The translations under genes were made by a program, and so were the position numbers. From Lentibacillus kapialis (lineage in GTDB: Bacteria; Bacillota; Bacilli; Bacillales; Amphibacillaceae), in NCBI RefSeq assembly GCF_014646635.1, contig NZ_BMNQ01000006.1, forward strand, positions 36,061-100,060: a DNA stretch of 64,000 bases, in the 5' to 3' direction. The notes beneath the pieces are model-generated. The model saw only the letters and a list, made by a program, of their open reading frames with translations. It had not been told where the DNA came from and did no database searches. Shown here in pieces: positions 62,050 through 64,000 of this stretch; the stretch's first letter is position 1, and every line of letters begins with the position of its first letter.

Positions 62050-63459
62050 TTAAGTACTCACCATCCACTGCACATAAACTTGCACCATCACATACAACAG
62101 AATAGCGTACTTATAATTGAATTTGAACCCATTTTTTAATGGACTCATTTGGTTCGTGTGGCTCAATACAATAACCGGCATGATCAGCGGCGACAGCAAG
62201 ATGGAAATAGCACTTCCGGACGTCACCGAAAGAACAACCAGCTCAGGGGCATATGGTAAGGAAATGCTCTCAAGGATACCAGCTACGAGAACCATCACGG
62301 TGAGCGGTCCAAGCCCCATAAAGCCAAGCACGACAACAATCAGCGGTAAAAAGTATAATATGTTAATGAATGGCCATATACCCTGAATCGCATGGATACT
62401 CTCGACAATCAATTTACCAATACCCGTCTGGTTCAAACTGAATATCATGACACCCGCCGATGTTAGCACGCTGAATTGATATGCCTGCTGTGACAATTCA
62501 TTCAGATAGTACTCCTTCATTTCGGAAATCAGCCTTTTAGGGCGTTTCTTGACCAGAAAATAAATGCCGGACCAGATGATAATGACAATGGGAATCAGCA
62601 TCATCAGTTCCACATTAAGCATGTCGTATGCCAGAAAAATCGTACCGAAAAGCGTGATAAACAACGAGCCAAATTCCAGCGTCTTATGCTTTTGCTGCTT
62701 CTTATTTGAAGAGTTTTCAAGCACTGTATTGATTTCCGTTTTAATTTCAGCTGTCAAATCAATAGCGTAATGCTTTTCTTCAAAATAAGAAAAAACGATT
62801 GCCACGATCATCGCAGCTGCTGTCACTAAAAAGCCTTGTAAAATTGTGACGGACAATGAAGCATTCAGTGCCTCCACTGCAAATGCAAAGCTGGGGATGC
62901 TGATCACCCATAGAGTTGATAAGGCGAATGCACGCAGCAATGCTGTTCCTTTAAATTTTTCCCATACTTCCCCGCGTTGATGTTTCAATATGTCATTCAC
63001 AAAGTGATACATCATCGGGATTGCACCAAACAGTAAGAAATATGAAATGATATGTGTAAAAGCCATGACACCGGTATAAAATTTTCGGCTCGTATCGAGA
63101 AAATTATGTGCCAGGCCAATAATTTCCTCAATATATGGCTCAGACCGCAATACCCAGCTGATCATCGGAACCACAGCCAACAGGCCGATAATATTGCTCA
63201 TTTGCAGCAGTCCGTTTTGAAGATTTTCGAGAATAGATCCATCTGCAAACACCAACATAAGTGAGAATCCTGTCAGGAATAAGAAAAGCGGTAGTTTGAA
63301 ATGATATATTTTTAAGTGGACAACCGCCAAAAGCAGCATGATGAAGCCGATGATTGCATGCAATCCAATTAAAGTTTTGTTTTCCAGAAAATAAGTAATG
63401 AAATACAGCAGGGCATAAAGAAAGATGACAAATCGCAGACCTCTTGTGGTAATCCCCAT
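62050..63459 (-). CDS. Polytopic membrane protein, unknown function
   Basis: A 469-aa protein with 12-13 predicted helices. A cytosolic segment near 230-260 is charged (NSSNKKQQKHKTLEFG). The distribution of helices and the motif GFMGLGPLTVMVLVAGILESISLP followed by SAISILLSPLIMPVIVLS looks like an ion-transporter-type (ArsB/NhaD/TRAP-large) fold, but I do not recognise a named family. The phosphoesterase gene begins 37 bp after its stop and the two may be co-transcribed. ATG behind AAGGG. Confidence 0.75.
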   Translation of the reverse strand: MGITTRGLRFVIFLYALLYFITYFLENKTLIGLHAIIGFIMLLLAVVHLKIYHFKLPLFLFLTGFSLMLVFADGSILENLQNGLLQMSNIIGLLAVVPMISWVLRSEPYIEEIIGLAHNFLDTSRKFYTGVMAFTHIISYFLLFGAIPMMYHFVNDILKHQRGEVWEKFKGTALLRAFALSTLWVISIPSFAFAVEALNASLSVTILQGFLVTAAAMIVAIVFSYFEEKHYAIDLTAEIKTEINTVLENSSNKKQQKHKTLEFGSLFITLFGTIFLAYDMLNVELMMLIPIVIIIWSGIYFLVKKRPKRLISEMKEYYLNELSQQAYQFSVLTSAGVMIFSLNQTGIGKLIVESIHAIQGIWPFINILYFLPLIVVVLGFMGLGPLTVMVLVAGILESISLPYAPELVVLSVTSGSAISILLSPLIMPVIVLSHTNQMSPLKNGFKFNYKYAILLYVMVQVYVQWMVST

Positions 63460-63768
63460 TGTGACGTTCCCTTCGAACTATTAGTTTATTACCCATTTTA
63501 GGCATATACGAAGACAAAAGCAACAGACCACCATGACAAGCAGCATCGTCATGTTTTCCTTACAGGTTATTTTATTACTGTTAATCGGCTTTATTGTTTT
63601 TACAGCAAAGTGATTTGCCGGTTCCCGTTTTATTGGTGGTGCTTGGGATCGTGGGTCTTTCGGTGGTGCAGCGCTGATGAGCAAGGCGATCCGTTACACC
63701 CATCACAGCGGATATCACGACATCCTTTTTTTGCTATTGCTTGGCATAATCGTTGGAGTCGTAGCGGA

Positions 63769-63873
63769 CCGCCATAGTTTACCCTGAAATCGCTGGAGAG
63801 TACGCTATAATCGCTGTAGTTTAGCTTAAAATCGCTGTAGATTATGCTGGAATCGCTGTAGACTACGACAAAT
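63769..63873. repeat. Tandem array with exact 21-bp period, 5 units
   Basis: Units at 63769, 63790, 63811, 63832 and 63853, most reading TCGCTGTAGTTTAGC... or TCGCTGTAGATTATGC...; a partial, 19-bp-offset unit at 63750 precedes them. Closely related to the array at 53512. The rest of 63460-64000 has no gene I can support. Confidence 0.82.
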
Positions 63874-64000
63874 AAGAAAAACCGGGCAAAGTGCGGCCCG
63901 GTCTTTTTTCTATCTTCGTTAGAGAAAATCCGATAATTTATATTCCTGTCCATGTACGCCATTATAATACGCTGGATACATTTCCCCTCCACACATTTCA

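Noticed and set aside
63533..63787. Plus-strand frame with one internal TGA at 63611, hydrophobic ends
   Set aside because: No ribosome site, no recognisable family, and the 3' part enters the 21-bp array; I cannot separate it from chance.
1..64000. CRISPR arrays, rRNA, prophage structural genes, known defence systems
   Set aside because: No evenly spaced conserved repeats with unique spacers, no rRNA segments, no capsid, terminase, Cas or restriction genes seen. The 21-bp arrays have no spacers.

Overview
The window is chromosomal DNA of a low-GC Gram-positive Bacillaceae bacterium. The evidence is strong Shine-Dalgarno sites (GGAGG) before almost every gene, many TTG and GTG starts, a menaquinol oxidase operon (qoxABCD), a Bacillus-type Fnr with a C-terminal cysteine cluster, a SigB-type promoter, an intracellular subtilisin, and local gene orders shared with Bacillus subtilis (queG/yhbA - yhbB - cspR/trmL; sppA - yteJ). 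A halotolerant relative such as Lentibacillus, Virgibacillus or Oceanobacillus is my inference; the window has no rRNA or other species marker.

Layout. 1-5.2 kb: a truncated NupC-type nucleoside transporter, then odhA-odhB (2-oxoglutarate dehydrogenase E1/E2). 5.6-11 kb: a tiny membrane peptide, then trmL, an amidase-domain protein, ogt, queG and an ABC-class ATPase on the minus strand, then tRNA-Gly. 11-20 kb: fnr with a probable autoregulatory site, dat, an alpha/beta hydrolase, a YhgE/Pip membrane protein, a holin-like toxin peptide, a DNA-deoxyinosine glycosylase gene cut off by a short mobile element, a phosphotransferase with an altered catalytic motif, and an AI-2E family permease. 20-30 kb: acyl-CoA ligase, an IS3-family insertion sequence, yteJ-sppA, a PC4-like protein, an SDR protein, a DnaQ-like exonuclease, a 14-TM drug exporter and a SigB-dependent general stress gene. 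30-38 kb: an NRDE protein, an N-acetylglucosamine/glucose PTS locus (EIIA - antiterminator - EIICB) with a RAT/terminator leader, intracellular subtilisin, a methyltransferase and an MhqO-like dioxygenase. 38-47 kb: a secreted protein, uspA, gltS-like symporter, an SDR, a second holin-like toxin, two small DNA-binding proteins, ywbE and an MFS transporter. 47-53 kb: a minus-strand cluster ldh-like - yjiH - TyrR-type regulator - gabT. 53-60 kb: a DUF3298 protein, a LytTR regulator fused to a degenerate ABC domain with its ABC exporter, and qoxABCD. 60-64 kb: a small membrane protein, a phosphodiesterase and a polytopic membrane protein.

The least ordinary content is between the genes. (i) At least 12 copies of an approximately 90-bp element (called element B here) sit directly after, and in the same orientation as, native intrinsic terminators. 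Each intact copy itself ends in a hairpin plus T-run, so it looks like a dispersed back-up terminator. (ii) Three intergenic arrays have an exact 21-bp period and a shared AGTTTG core. (iii) The IS3 element carries about 330 bp of non-coding DNA holding a nested, multi-branched inverted-repeat structure. (iv) Two families of short non-autonomous elements with recognisable target duplications have inserted into B elements and into a gene. No CRISPR array, rRNA operon, prophage or obvious defence island was seen.
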